NCBI GenBank assembly: GCA_003665825.1
Contig: QPFY01000008.1
Coordinates: forward strand, 310,001 to 374,000
DNA from: Microbotryum silenes-acaulis
Taxonomy: Eukaryota > Basidiomycota > Microbotryomycetes > Microbotryales > Microbotryaceae
Reading direction: 5' to 3'
Length of the DNA: 64,000 bases
The stretch's first letter is position 1, and the number at the start of each line of letters is the position of its first letter. The translations under genes and the position numbers were made by a program. Below the pieces are notes generated by a model. That model saw only the letters and a program-made list of their open reading frames with translations. It was not told the origin of the DNA and did not search any database. Below, piece after piece: positions 45,838 through 57,585 of the stretch.

Positions 45838-47177
45838 TCACCTGGTAACCCTCGAAGAAGCTGTGCGGACTCACGACGAGTCTCGCGTGCCGGTCTCGCG
45901 TCGGTGAAAGCCTGTAGATTAGACGATCGTGTGTACGAATGAGCTTGCGATAATTACCTAGAACCGAACTGACTGGATGTCACAAAGGTCAATAACGCTG
46001 GCTGTCGGCCGAGGCCTCGACTCCTGTTCAGTACTTCGGAGGCGCTCCGCCTATTTCCCCGGGCTGAGGTTCGTGGAAAGTGAGACCTTCAGCTTCTATT
46101 CAGGGGGAAGACACCGCTCCTCGGAAGGTGTTAACCTATACCATCTACCTCTTGAATCTTGGCGTCTGATTCGAGGTGGTTCAATACGTTAGAACGCTCA
46201 GTTAACTATTGCAATGATACCGTGAATACTACTGACCTGATTCGAGGTGGTTCAATACGTTAGAACGCTCGAATCAGAAGAACGCTAAGAGAAAGCCCGC
46301 GCGCGCTCGCGCTCATGTAGCCTGCAGAGTGTACTCCTCAAGTGTCAACTCAACACTACCTGCCTACCTTTCTGCCTACTGGGCTTCCTGAACCACTACC
46401 TACCTACCTAAGTACCTACCGACCTAGGTGCACAACAGAATGAGGTTATGCACTCGTCGCCACTCGATACCGCGTGAGGCTCTCCCTGATCGCCGACCAC
46501 CAGGTCGACGTTGCCCGCTCAAGGGCGCCAAGTCGACGGTCGCATCGGGCTTTCAAACTCACAATTGACACTACTTAGTATGCTGTCGAACCTCCTAGAA
46601 AGGCTGTGGTAGAGAATGATTATCTAGACAATCCTATCGGGGCAGGTACCATTGGTAATCCATATTAGGCAGGTAGACGGAGTTTTCACGTTCTTGATGA
46701 AGTATGTTGCTTCGCTGGCGAGCCGGTTTCGGGGATGTGCAAGTTAAATTGCGACGGATTGAAATTCGACTTCTGGAATGCTCGAGGCGAGGCGCTCTCC
46801 CGTGCCTGGCCGACTCGTCGCGTGACGCTCGCGAAAAGTGCCATTCGACATAACTACGGATAGGCACCTGGCTGCATATGCATCTGTTGGTGCTTTTCTC
46901 CCTTCAACTTCATACAGACTGGACTGTCCTAGCAGAACGTCTCCTAGCACCTACCGCCGAATTAAAGGGTGTTCAACGAACTTCGATCTCACCTGGGTCT
47001 CGAATCAATCTACGCCGCCCACCCTCGAAAATCGGCGCGCCCCGCGATCGATCGCCACTGCACCTGTACAATGTTGCTCCCGGGTTCCCCAAAGGACCGC
47101 AACTTGTTGCCAGTGCACCAGATTGGTCTTGAGTGCACAGATAGCTACGCTCTCGCTTCAGCTGAGCGTGCCCTTCC
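45838..47177. other. intergenic with direct repeats and CCTA tract, no gene seen
   Basis: It holds a 34-bp direct repeat (46166-46199, 46237-46270) and a run of CCTA/CTAC microsatellite units (about 46360-46425). The 46838-47401 open frame overlaps the start of the next gene but is not supported as a separate gene. Confidence 0.5.
46166..46270. repeat. pair of 34-bp direct repeats, 71-bp period
   Basis: The 34-bp sequence starting CTGATTCGAGG and ending GAACGCTC occurs identically at 46166-46199 and 46237-46270, separated by 37 bp of unrelated sequence. No target-site duplication or transposase is visible. Confidence 0.9.
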
Positions 47178-49081
47178 ATGAACCCATTTCAACGTCAGTC
47201 CACTTCGATCTGACTAAGTTAGGCTGCGACGCGGGAGCCTGGCACAACCTGACGTGCTGCGTGCCTCACTGCCTGCTCCGCCTGGCCGCAGTCGCGCTCG
47301 ACACGCTCGAGGTAAGTTACAGCATCGTGTTCGATCACAATGCGCTTCCGCCGCAGACTGTGGCTGAAGTCGCAATCTTGGATCATCATCTTCTAGAATA
47401 GTGCGTTTCCAACCGCACCACCCGGCTTCACCGTACGACTGGTGGTCTTGCTGTCCTTCCAGGGTTGGTACGTCGGGCGGTCGGCCAAGGATTTCTTCCA
47501 CTTGCCCTACCTCCAACGCGTCGGTCTTCCCGCCCCGGCCGCGGTGATTGGCCCCGTCAAAACGATTCAGCTCTGACGCGTTAAAGTCCAATTTTGTTTT
47601 TTCTCCGTGCCTTTACAGAGTTGTTATCTGTGATCTCGTCTACCTTTGGCTCCTCCATCATATTCAACGGACTGGGACGAGCCGCGGCGTTGACAGTGCA
47701 GGCCCGGGTGTGTGGTGGGCAGCGCGCTGGGTGAGTAATCAACTTTACCAACGTTTCCTCGCCGAATGCGAACGAGGCGCCCAGTGACTGAACTTGAGAT
47801 CTACTGCTGCTTACTCCGCTTTTGCTCTAGGTCGATCGCCCGAGAGGCCGGATCCTGGTCGTCAATCAGCGCGTCATGTCTACAATCTTTTCGGTGCTCG
47901 CGCAAGTCGTTTGGATTGCGATCAACATCGACAGTCTGAATATTTTCACTGGTGAGACCCATTCTTTGAGCCAATCTATCGTCTGGCGCAGCATCTCGGT
48001 CCTCTCTCTGCTCGGCTGGTTCTGGGTCCTCACGTGGGGCAACATCACCAGTTACATCATCGCCGCCGACCCCAAGATCGATTCGAGGATCGTCAACGCC
48101 CTACTGCTTGGGTTTGGAGGGGGTCAAGTTGCCGCTGCGATCATTACTGCGGCACTCCTGATTGTTCGCGGCAACACCTTCAACCACGTCTTCCGATCGC
48201 TACAGTCCGACTTGCGCAGCAAATCTGCCGCCTATCCGAACGTACCGGCGGGTGCTCTTGCGGAGGTCCTCACCAAGGTCTCAATCGTCAAGTCGGCAGT
48301 GACGTCCTACTACCACATATTTTACATATTGGGAGTGATTGCCGCGGTGGTTCTGTCGATTGCACTTGTCCTTGTGAGTGGTCCTTAGCCGAAGCCTCTA
48401 AAATGGCCCTTTGGAACTCGAACCTTGCCGACGAAGCAAATTTCATTGTCTACTCCTGTGACAGAATTTTGGAGGGCTCATGCTCGCGCGCAACATCAAG
48501 CGCCAAATCGTTTTCAACGAAAAGATTCAGACGACATACATCTCAGCACGGCAAGCCTCCGCGCAACCTCATCAGGGGTCGACTATCTTTGACTCGGGTC
48601 GCGGAGGTGGTGTGGGATCCCAAACAGCTCACGACCTCACATATAGCAACGAAGCGACTCCCAGTAGTAAAGAGCGGGATACGATCGCTGGCCTTCGAAG
48701 AGCGAGAAATGATATCCTCGCCGTGAGCTTCACATTCCGCTCGGTCTCTGCGGCGCAACCCCTGTCTGATACTGACGGATTTATTCTGCGGGGGCGCGTT
48801 AGATGTTCGGAATGGTGCTTTGCTTCGCTCTCATCGCCATGGCACCGTTAATGTTCAATCTGATTATGTACCGTACGACCAACCTCGCCGAGATGCCGTG
48901 GGCTAAGACGGAGATCATGTTCACCGGCGCGCCATGGGTCGTCACTGCCGTCATGCTCGTTGCGCAGGTCGCGCTCATCTGGATCGCCCTCGAATTCCAC
49001 AGGACGGGGCGTCGAGTAGTGCTTCGACGGCTCAAGCGCGACAGATCCGATCAATGTAGTGATGTCGGAACGCGGACCTAG
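47178..49081 (+). CDS. polytopic membrane protein, upstream tandem copy (possibly decaying)
   Basis: Exons by comparison with the downstream copy: 47178-47193, 47238-47311, 47397-47467, 47619-47730, 47831-48373, 48465-48722, 48803-49081. Shared blocks include MNPF at the start, TAPPGF, AGPGVWWAARW, RILVVNQRVMSTIFSVLAQ, IVWRSISVLSLLGWFWVLTWGN, NFGGLMLARNIKRQIVFNEK and MFGMVLCFALIA. About 7-8 hydrophobic helices are visible, and no family is recognised. With the donor GTACGT homologous to copy 2, the codon across exons 3 and 4 becomes TGA. Another donor four codons later (GTCGGC, after 47478 or so) would avoid it and encode Arg. Translation from a later ATG (47877) is also possible. The C-terminus is shorter than in copy 2. 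Confidence 0.6.
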
Positions 49082-50318
49082 GAATACGCTTGGGTTCAAT
49101 CCGCACACAAAACCTACGGGATCGCGGCGTGCGACACGTGAGGACCCAAGGCCGCAGACGGGCTCCGGCGCAAGTCAGGGCAGCAAGATCTTTGTCGAGG
49201 TCGAGGTCGAGGTCGACAGGTCAGGTGATAGCGAAGAAAACCTTCGGGACATGGCCGAGCCGGAAATGTACAAAACAAGGACCAGGTACTGAAGCCCTCT
49301 CTACAGCCTCGCGCACCTTAGACACCCCCTTATTTTCATATCGGATGGAGGACACGGCGGTTGACCATGGCGGAATGCGCCGGGAAATCAACGTTCAACA
49401 GCCCCTCCACATACCCGGGCCCTCGCTCGGCCTAAATGATATCTACTGCGCATATACAAACTCTGGCAAGCATTTTAGAAATAATTCTCAGGATGAAATA
49501 CGACGAGGTCGTCCATCATCTGCACAACAGGCAAAGTAGGGTCGTACTCGTAGACCCGCAGCACGTAAGTTTCGGCCACTTTTAGCCACCCCTTTGGCCT
49601 CTGGAGAGGGAAAAGCCTCCTTCATCAAACGCTGGACGAGCCTCTTTCCCAACCCTGACAAGAGTTTCAATATCTAGTTTCATTGTAGTACCCACCGGTC
49701 TACCTTAAACTATCTACGGTAGGTACTAGACGTACCTGTTTGTCAGCGCCATCGAAAGAGATCGGAGAACCTTATTAGAGTGGGCAGGTAGGGGGCACAT
49801 GCCGATTCGGGAAAGGCGACCATACTGACCGAGGCCGGGCGCCAGGCGGCGGCAAGCGCGCACAGTAGAGTCGCAGACTCGTGAATCGCCGACCAAAAGT
49901 CGTCACTGATTTTGACACCCAGGCTGAAGGCTGTGTCGATCACGGGGTTGGATCGGGGTAGATCCCCTCTTTCCCCCCAGTAGTGCCACCTTAGTGCAAA
50001 ACACGGGACCTCCGTCGGATCCTTATTCTAAGAGGCTGAATTCTCAAGTTTGTGTCAATGTGATTCTCACTCTTTGTACTTCAGCCCATACGGAATACAA
50101 AATCCCAGAGACTTTCCTGTCTGAGTGCGAAGCCGTGTGTGATCGGACTGCGTCGGACTCAGTGAAGAACGGCTGAACGGGCGACTCGGAGAATCGAGCT
50201 CACTCAGACGTCGCCTCCGCGGCGGTTGAAGTTGAAGCTTTGAAGGTCGACGATCCAAACCAGTACTCAACCTTCGTCCACACTGCTCACTACTATCTCC
50301 AGTGAAGCCGTCTCATCC
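49082..50318. other. intergenic between tandem paralogues, no gene seen
   Basis: There is no supported gene. The first ~250 bp reads, in another frame, as a charged tail (FVEVEVEVDRSGDSEENLRDM) and may be a frameshifted remnant of the long tail present in copy 2. No repeat or mobile element explains the duplication boundary. Confidence 0.45.
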
Positions 50319-52721
50319 ATGGCATCGTCTTCTGCCATGAATCCTTTCGACCGTCAGTCATTTCACCTTACCGCGTGCCGATGTAACGAAGCTGACGCCG
50401 CGAGCTCACCTGGTGACGTCCGTGCGTGCCCCGATCGTCTGCCTGACCCGGGTCAACCTCGCAGAAGCGCTGGTGGCCGTCAACGTGAGTCCGGTCTGCT
50501 GCTCTCCCGCGAGTCTCCGACTCTCTTCCATGTTTCTCCTAGCTTATTCCAACATCCACTCTCATTGGACCCTTCTCAAATGTAGGCAACTGTATTTTGG
50601 ACCGCTCCACCAGGGTTCAGCCAGCGACAAGCCGTGTTGATCACCCTGCAAGCCTTGTACGTTCGCAAGGCGGCGACGACGATCTCCGCAACGTTGCGCC
50701 GCTTCGAGGCGCCCAGCGTTACGGGCGGAAAAGACCGAGTCGCGTGCCTTCGGGCAAATGTCGGACTCCGCCCGGTTCTTTTCAAAACTGATCCCAATTC
50801 ACCCGCTCCGGGTCTTGTCACACCAAACACGCAGAACCATCCTCGCCGATTTGTGTTATATCGGCCTGTTGCACTACACCCAACGGTCCTCGGATGATGA
50901 GAATGCCGGTCCGGGCCTTTGGTGGGTCGCGCGATGGGTAAGTCCAACTTGCGGAACCTGGCGCGGTCTCCGACGGGCGTCAAGGGGTTTCGCCGAACGA
51001 CGTGCCTCACTGCTCGGGAGAACCCCGGGCTGACATATCGGAGTGATTGCTCCAAAATCGAATGACTGATGTTTTCATTTGCATCTCTCTACTTAATACA
51101 CAGGTCGACCGATCGACTGGACGCATCATGGTAGTCAATCAACGGATGATGACCACGATCCTCTCGGCGCTCGCGCAAGGCGTCTGGATGGGCCACGTGA
51201 TCGACCATCTCCTGTTCTACACGGGCGGCGGCATCCACACTTTGGATCGTGTCATCGTGTGGCGTTCCATCACGATCGTGTTCATGCTCGGTTGGTTCTG
51301 GGTCCTGACCTGGGGTAACGTCACCAGTTTCGTTCTCGCGACGCATCGCAAGATCCCTTCGTGGGCCGTCAACACCTCGGTCCTCGCGGCCGGAGTGGCC
51401 CCTTTGATCGTTGTGATCGTCTTGTTGGTCTTCATGCTTGTTGACGGGATTCATTTTCGAAATGTCTACGCCGCGTTCGCGAAAGATTTGCGCATCAACG
51501 CAACGGCGTATCCGAACGTTACCCAAGCCGCTTACGAAGGGATTCAACCCCGAGCTGCGGCGCTCGGTAAAGCTGGCAACACCTACTACCACACCTTTTG
51601 CATGATGGCGACTATTGCGGTCGTTTACACGGTGCTCTTTGCTATCATTGTGAGTTTCAAACTACTTCTGTCCGTGAAATGCTTAGAGTCTGGCCCAACG
51701 ACGGACACCACCGTTCTCCGCTGGCACTCTTGCCCCGCTCCTTTTTTCAGAATTTTGGAGGTCTGCTCCTCGCGCGCAAGATCAAGCACCAAATCGAGTT
51801 CAACGAGAAGCTCATGACTAGCGGCTCGCGAGCTGTCACACAGCAAGAAACTCTGATCGTCGCTGGTCACGGGACTGTCGGAGAACCTCAGGCCAGGGAG
51901 CGTATTTCGCGAATGCAAGGTGAGGGGGTAATGGCGGGAGCGAATGTTTTGCATGCCCAACGGCAGGAACAGAGGAACATCCTGGGTCTCAAGAGGGCTA
52001 GGAGGGATGTGTTGACGGTCAGTACTAGGGGTCTGTCCTTCCGAAATGTGGGTACGTTTACGGTTGGATTGAACTGCTTTATATGCTTGCTACGCTGCAG
52101 ATGTTCGCTCTCGTGCTCTGCTTCTCGCTCATCGTCTCTGGCGCCCTCCTCTTCGTAAGCATCGTATCGGGAACGAGCGACCCGACGTCGATCTCGTGGT
52201 CCAAATCAGAGATGTTGTTTACGGGACCTGCATGGGCCATCACCGTCGTCATGCTGGCGGCTCAATTGGGATTGATTTGGAACGCTTTGACGTTTAGAAG
52301 GAAGGAGAGGGGGACTACTCAGATGTTTGAGGAGGGGAGCACGGGCCATGGGAATGAGACTAGAGTCGCTTCGTGGATTCATTCAAGAGTAAACCGCAAG
52401 AGGATTATAATGCCTTCGACTCCAGGAACCTTCGTCGCTTCCCCGTCTTCGACTCCAGAAACCCGCGTCGCTTCCTCCGTCATTCCTGGCTCGTCACCTC
52501 GCTCGGAAACGGGGCAGCAGGGGGCCTGCGTCGAAGGTCGACGAAGGTGCGCCGAGAAAATCATGGTCAATCTCGTTCGGATGGGAGACGAAGACGAGGA
52601 GGAAAAGCCTAGGTCGCCTGTATTGATGAAGTGGGAGGGGGTAGCGCCGCGGGATTCGATGGATGACTGTGAGAAAGGAGGGCAGCGAGCGGGTTTAGAG
52701 ACGCCGGCGAGTCGTCGGTGA
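50319..52721 (+). CDS. polytopic membrane protein, downstream tandem copy (573 aa)
   Basis: Exons: 50319-50352, 50405-50484, 50586-50656, 50835-50937, 51104-51649, 51751-52017, 52101-52721; all phases close, and exon 3 has the same length (71 nt) as in copy 1. Hydrophobic segments include VCLTRVNLAEALVAVNATVFW, AVLITLQALTILADLCYIGLLHY, TTILSALAQGVWMGHVIDHLLFY, VIVWRSITIVFMLGWFWVLTW, TSVLAAGVAPLIVVIVLLVFM, YHTFCMMATIAVVYTVLFAII, MFALVLCFSLIVSGALLFVSIV and AWAITVVMLAAQLGLIWNAL. That makes seven or eight TM helices, with a conserved NFGGLLLARKIKHQIEFNEK loop and a ~160-residue Ser/Arg/Glu-rich cytosolic tail. The layout is receptor-like, but no known family or ligand is recognised. The start ATG gives MASSSAMNPFD, matching MNPFQ in copy 1. 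Confidence 0.75.
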
Positions 52722-53065
52722 GAGGCGTTGAAGGATAGTAGTGGTGCTGCGTGGACGTCTAATTTTTTAGTTCTAAGTTTTTTTCAATGCTTCAAGTTGG
52801 ACGCTGTTATGTGCCATGTAGTACTTGGAAAATATACTCTTGTCCTAATACCGAGCACATGCATCCCGTCGAAGTCCGAGCTCGTACCTGAGTGCCAGCC
52901 GCCACTTTCCGCCTGCGCCTCTCCTTCCCCCACCCACCACTCTCCGCCTGCGCCTCTTCTTCAGCCACCCACCGCCGACCCCACTCGTAGCCCAAGCTGA
53001 CGCCGCTGCGCCCCCTCTCACGCCTCTCCTTGGTGACCCGGCAACTTCACACGACGACGACCAAG
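52722..53065. promoter_or_regulatory. promoter region of the HIT gene
   Basis: This 344-bp gap contains an imperfect duplication with 35-bp period (about 52908-52975) rich in CCGCCTGCGCCTCT and CACCCACC. No gene is seen. The pyrimidine-rich strand suits a 5' leader. Confidence 0.4.
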
Positions 53066-54151
53066 ATGAGCTCTACGACGGATTACAAGACGGACCCCAA
53101 TTGCATCTTTTGCAAGATCGTCAAAGGTACGCGGTCACCCTCTGACCCTCACGAGGCCGGAGAAGGGTTGGGGGTATCGAACGTTGAGCTGACGACGGGG
53201 TGTTGAGCTGGGTTAGGTGACATACCTTCGTTCAAATTGATCGATACCGATCGAGCGTGAGTATTGCCAAGCAAGGAGGAAGGAGAGGTACGAGGGAGTC
53301 TAGGCGATGAGGCTCGTGGTGAGGTGGGCGCGATCGGGATGGATGTGCCGCCCCACACACTCTGAACCAACAAGGCTCACGCACCTCGAGTTCTACATGC
53401 GTGTTGCTTCTAGGTATGCGTTCTTCGATATTGGTCCGCTGGCCAAGGGACATGCGCTTGTCATTCCTAAATGTAGGTACCCCACCTACGATGGCTCGAT
53501 GGCTCGATGGCTCGACTGCTTTCCGCTTTCGGAGTAATCGAGGAACTCGGGAGCCAAGCCCCGGAATTCCGGAATGAGATGGACCCACGACATGAACTAA
53601 TGTTTCGGATTGTTCTATAGACCACGGCGCCAAATTGCACGACATCCCCGACGAGGATCTGACGACCTTGTTGCCGCTCGTCAAGAAGATCGCCATCGCT
53701 GTCGGCTCGGAGGATTATAATGTCCTTCAGGTGCGTGTGTTTGGTTTGGGAATTGAGTATCTTGTGTCGATTGCATCAAATTGATGGCCCTGTTGGACGA
53801 TTTCGGGTTCAATAGAACAACGGGAGGAACGCACACCAACAAGTTGAGGTAGGTTTGATGGAGGCGCCGGACTTCTTCGTTAGAGAAAGCAAGGCACTGA
53901 ACTCTCTCTCCTTCTCTATTCGCACATTTCAACTCATACAGCACGTCCATCTCCACCGTCAGTACTAATACCCTGCCAAGCCCCACTTGTGAATGAACGA
54001 TGGCCCTGAAGCGAAAGTTCGTCCCGATTCTGCAGTGATCCCCAAGCCGTCGGCTTCGGACGAACAAGGTCTTGTCGTCGGTTGGCCGACCAAACCGGCC
54101 GACATGGCCGAACTGAAAGCTTACTGCGAGGAGATCAAGAACAAGCTCTGA
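53066..54151 (+). CDS. HNT1: HIT-family nucleotide hydrolase, Hint/Hnt1-like (144 aa)
   Basis: Exons: 53066-53126, 53217-53256, 53414-53472, 53621-53730, 53816-53848, 53942-53957, 54036-54151; phases close, including a 16-nt exon. The protein has CIFCKIVKGDIPSFKLIDTDRAYAF, then ALVIPKYHGAKLHDI, then NNGRNAHQQVEHVHLHLIPKP with the catalytic histidine triad H-x-H-x-H. Length and motifs match Hint/Hnt1 adenosine 5'-monophosphoramidases. It is probably cytosolic or nuclear. The gene converges on the haem lyase gene. Confidence 0.92.
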
Positions 54152-54314
54152 TCTTTGAGCAGCTTGAACGTAATGCAATAGCTGCCGATGAAATGAATTT
54201 AGTTTCGAATCCGAGCTTTTCGCTCCGAGAGCCACGCGCGAGATGATTGTGTATGCGAAATGCGGGGGAGTGTTGTTATCTTGCGAAAAGGACGGGTCGA
54301 TGCTGTCAAGACGA

Positions 54315-55342
54315 CTATGAAGATGCTCCATGCCCTTTGCCCTCCGCAGTCGTAGCCTTCCTCGAACTACCCAACCAGTTCTTCCGCACTTTATCGATCC
54401 GCATCCTCACGCCTTCCCACCCATCTAAAGCCGGTCGACAATCAATGAAAAAAGCCAATGACGGGCGCGTGAACATGTCCGTTCTTGACTTTGCCGATGA
54501 TGAGCCATCCTCGAGGAGGGATGCGCCTCGGCCAGAGTAAAAATCGATAACGTAGCGTACGCGGATTGAACCGGGGGAAGGGTTTTCGGGTGTGGAGGGT
54601 AGGGGTCTATCGACAATCCAGTCGTGGCGATCGAATGGCGGGGTGTAGCTGGTAGGCATAATAGACGAGTATCAGCTTCTCAGTTCCAGGATGAACCCTT
54701 TGCGAAGGTACAAACCCCAACTGACCCAATCAAACTCCTCCACCTCGCCCTCGGACTCAAATCCTTTGGCTTCCCCACAAAGCTGACCAACTTGCTCCCC
54801 ACCTCTTCTCCGTTCGCTTTACCCAAAGCTAATCGTTCCCAATCCAATACGTCCTGCCATACTTTCTCATTGACGGCGTTATGGATGGGGACGACGATCG
54901 GCATGTCACTGGCGTTCGCGGGGCGGGCTTTGCGTTGCAGAGCGGAGTAGAAGGAGGAGGGGGAGGGGTAGACCCAGTTCTCGGTTTGGGATGTCGGAGA
55001 GGTCGAGTCTGGGGTGGGTTTGGCTGTTACGGAAGTGGAATGGGCGGGACAGGCCGAGGGGGGAAAGGTGGGGTCCGCTTCCGAGGAGGTGGTGGATGGT
55101 GTTGGCGTCGATGGGGAGGGAGTGCTTTGATTCGGTAACCACCTAGGTATCGACGACACTTCTCGTTCGGTGCTCAATTGCTCAGCTGGTGGTGGTCGTG
55201 AAGGTGCAGTCTGCGCCCGGTTGTCGTGTTGTTGCGCTTCCTTGACCCAGGCCGATCGGGTCGAGTGGTCGACTGGGCAGGCTGATTCGAGGATGGGCTT
55301 GGTGCTGGTGGACGGTTCGGCGTTGGATGTGAATGGCCACAT
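54315..55342 (-). CDS. CYC3: holocytochrome c synthase (cytochrome c haem lyase) (316 aa)
   Basis: Minus-strand exons: 55342-54726 and 54648-54315; phase closes. MWPF at the start is followed by a CPV haem regulatory motif (ACPVDH), a Pro/Ser/Thr-rich linker, and the core NWVYPSPSSFYSALQRKARPANASDMPIVVPIHNAVNEKVWQDVLDWE. After the junction comes RWRSLIGYTPPFDRHDWIVDR with the essential His of the PFDRHDW block, then RYVIDFYSG and FIDCRPALDGWEGVRMR. The enzyme attaches haem to cytochrome c (or c1) in the mitochondrial intermembrane space. The sequence alone does not separate Cyc3 from Cyt2 specificity. Confidence 0.94.
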
Positions 55343-55593
55343 GTTGGAAAGTGGAGGCTGGTGGGTGCAGTGTGGGTGAGTGTGGGGAAAGGAGACCAGA
55401 GGCCGAAAGATGATCGATGATCAAGTGACCCGGGCTGATCGCGCTTCGCAGTCGGTCTCGGCCTCGGCCAGCGCTCGGCTGAGCTCAGCCTAGCTCAGCC
55501 TGCCAGAGGTCGGTCGTACACGGCCGTGCCTTTCGCCCGTTCGCTCTCCCCCACCCGCGTCATCCGCCCCCGTCAGTAAAGCACAGTGCAGCG

Positions 55594-57585
55594 ATGCCGT
55601 CCCCACAAACGACCCTCCAACTCCTCTGGCTCACAACCCAATTGCCCCCCTCCGCCTTAACCCGTATAAGCCTGCCCAACTCGGGCGAATTGTTACCGAC
55701 TTCGTTCCACCTTACCGCCGCGGCTCAGGCTTCGATTGGCGCTTGTGTAGGCATCGCGGCGGAGATTTTGAGGATGAGGAGAGCGGCCGAGGGAAATGGG
55801 GGGACTGAGGAGGAGGCCGAGTTGGTGGTGGAGGGAAGGGATGCGGTGGCCGAGTTTAGGAATGAGAGATTGAGTCGGTGTGGGGGTGAGGTGAGTTGGT
55901 GAGGTGGAATGAGTTCGGCGCCGTCGGCAAAACATTACGCCGTTTCCTTTGTGCCCAACCCAAGCTGATTTGGAAGATTCTCTTCCACAGCCAGGACAAC
56001 TATGGGACCCATTAGCAGGGCAGTACCCCGCAGCCGTCTCCCCACCAGCTTCCCAAGGTGGTCCCTCCTCGGCGTGGGTCCGCCCTCATCTCAACTTTCC
56101 TCATCATCGCGATGGACTCCTCAAACATCTCGGATTACCTACGGATGGCACTACCACCAAGGAGATGTTGGCGAATAGGTTGAAGACACTTCCGGCGCAT
56201 GAGACCGCGGATGAGGTAATGGAGAAGGGGTTGTGTATGACCAGTTTGAGGGGGTTTACACACTGGTCAGTCCGCAGAGAATCGGTGCAAGGGATTGGTG
56301 GCACTTTAAAGCAGCTGATTTTTGTTTGCAAATTGTATGACAGGGACCTTCATGAACAAGGCCAAGTTGCCTCCGATAAAGGAGGAGGGCCAATCCCACT
56401 CTACAAACTCAACGATCGACCACCGAAGCCCTTTCCCAAAGCCCCGAGTGACAAGAGGAATAGACCATTACAAGGTGGGTCATCAGGATGAGCAGTGTTA
56501 CCGTATCTCTGGGATGACTGAACGAACTGGGTGATTCACGCAGGTATCAAGGTGTTGGATCTGACGAGGGTCATTGCCGGGCCGACGGCGGGGAGGGCGC
56601 TGGCTAGTGAGTGTTTCTTGGTATCCACAACGAGGAGTAGATTGCTGATGCAATTTATGGAACAGCATACGGAGCAGATGTTTTGTGGAGTAGGTCCATC
56701 CACCGCGCTAATTGACTCCAAAGATGAAGATATTCTAACCTTGCTCCTCCCTGCCCTCTTTCGCGCAGTCAATGCCCCCCACAATCCCAAACTCCCCGGA
56801 CTCGACTTTGACACCTCGCGCAACAAGCGTTCGATCCAACTTGACCTACGTCGCTCGAACCCCACCGACCGAGCTCAATTCGAAGACCTCTTACGAACCG
56901 CCGACGTGCTCTTACAAAGCTACCGTCCTAACGGCTTATCCTCCCTCGGATACCCTATCGAGAAATGCCTCGAGATCAACCCGGATCTCGTTTACGCTAC
57001 GTTAAGTGCATGGGGTGAAGAGGGACCTTGGAAGGAGAGGAAGGGGTTTGATTCGTTGGTGCAGTTCGCGGTGGGGTTCAATGAGGCGGAAGGCAGGGCC
57101 TGGGAGATGTTTAGGAACGGAAAAGAGGTGGAGGAAGGGAGCGGGGAGGAACCAAGGGCTTTGCCTTGTCAGGCGTTGGATCATTCGAGTGGGTATTTGT
57201 TGGCGTAAGTCGGTTCAAATTTTGGGTTGCGACGGAAGAGGTGAACTGATACATGACGGTCTAATTCAAAAGATTCGGCATCCAAGCTGCCCTTTGCCAT
57301 CGTTCCCAAACAGGAGGAGCCTACTACGTTGAAAATTCCCTCTTATCCACAGCGACCTGGATACGCTCCCTAGGTCGAGCTCCCCTCGAATCCTTCTCCC
57401 ACGTCCCCGAGACGTTCGAAGAACTAGATCGGAGAGGAAGGATAGGGAGGGCGAGGGGATTCGAAGGGAAAGAGGTCGAGTTCGTGAGGCATTCATCGAG
57501 GGTTGTTGGGGGCAGTTTCGAGATCAAGGAAGAGGGGGGTCCGAGGGGTTATGATGATGAGGAGGTGGGTGGGTGGGTTCAGTGA
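55594..57585 (+). CDS. family III CoA-transferase (CaiB/BaiF-like) (519 aa)
   Basis: Exons: 55594-55885, 55965-56265, 56344-56474, 56544-56606, 56666-56689, 56769-57204, 57273-57585; phases close with a 24-nt microexon. Motifs: QLWDPLAGQYPA with WVRPHLNFPHHRDGLLKHLGL, then GIKVLDLTRVIAGPTAGRALATYGADVLW, NKRSIQLDLR, FEDLLRTADVLLQSYRPNGLSSLGYP, LVYATLSAWGEEGPWKERKGFDSLVQ and ALDHSSGYLLA. These define the CaiB/BaiF (family III) fold. Such enzymes move CoA between carboxylic acids; the acid used here is unknown. The N-terminal ~190 residues extend beyond the core, as in other fungal members. Confidence 0.9.

Noticed and set aside
49090..49539. 149-codon frame downstream of the first membrane-protein copy
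   Set aside because: Only its first part resembles a charged tail; the remainder has no protein-like pattern and no splice logic.
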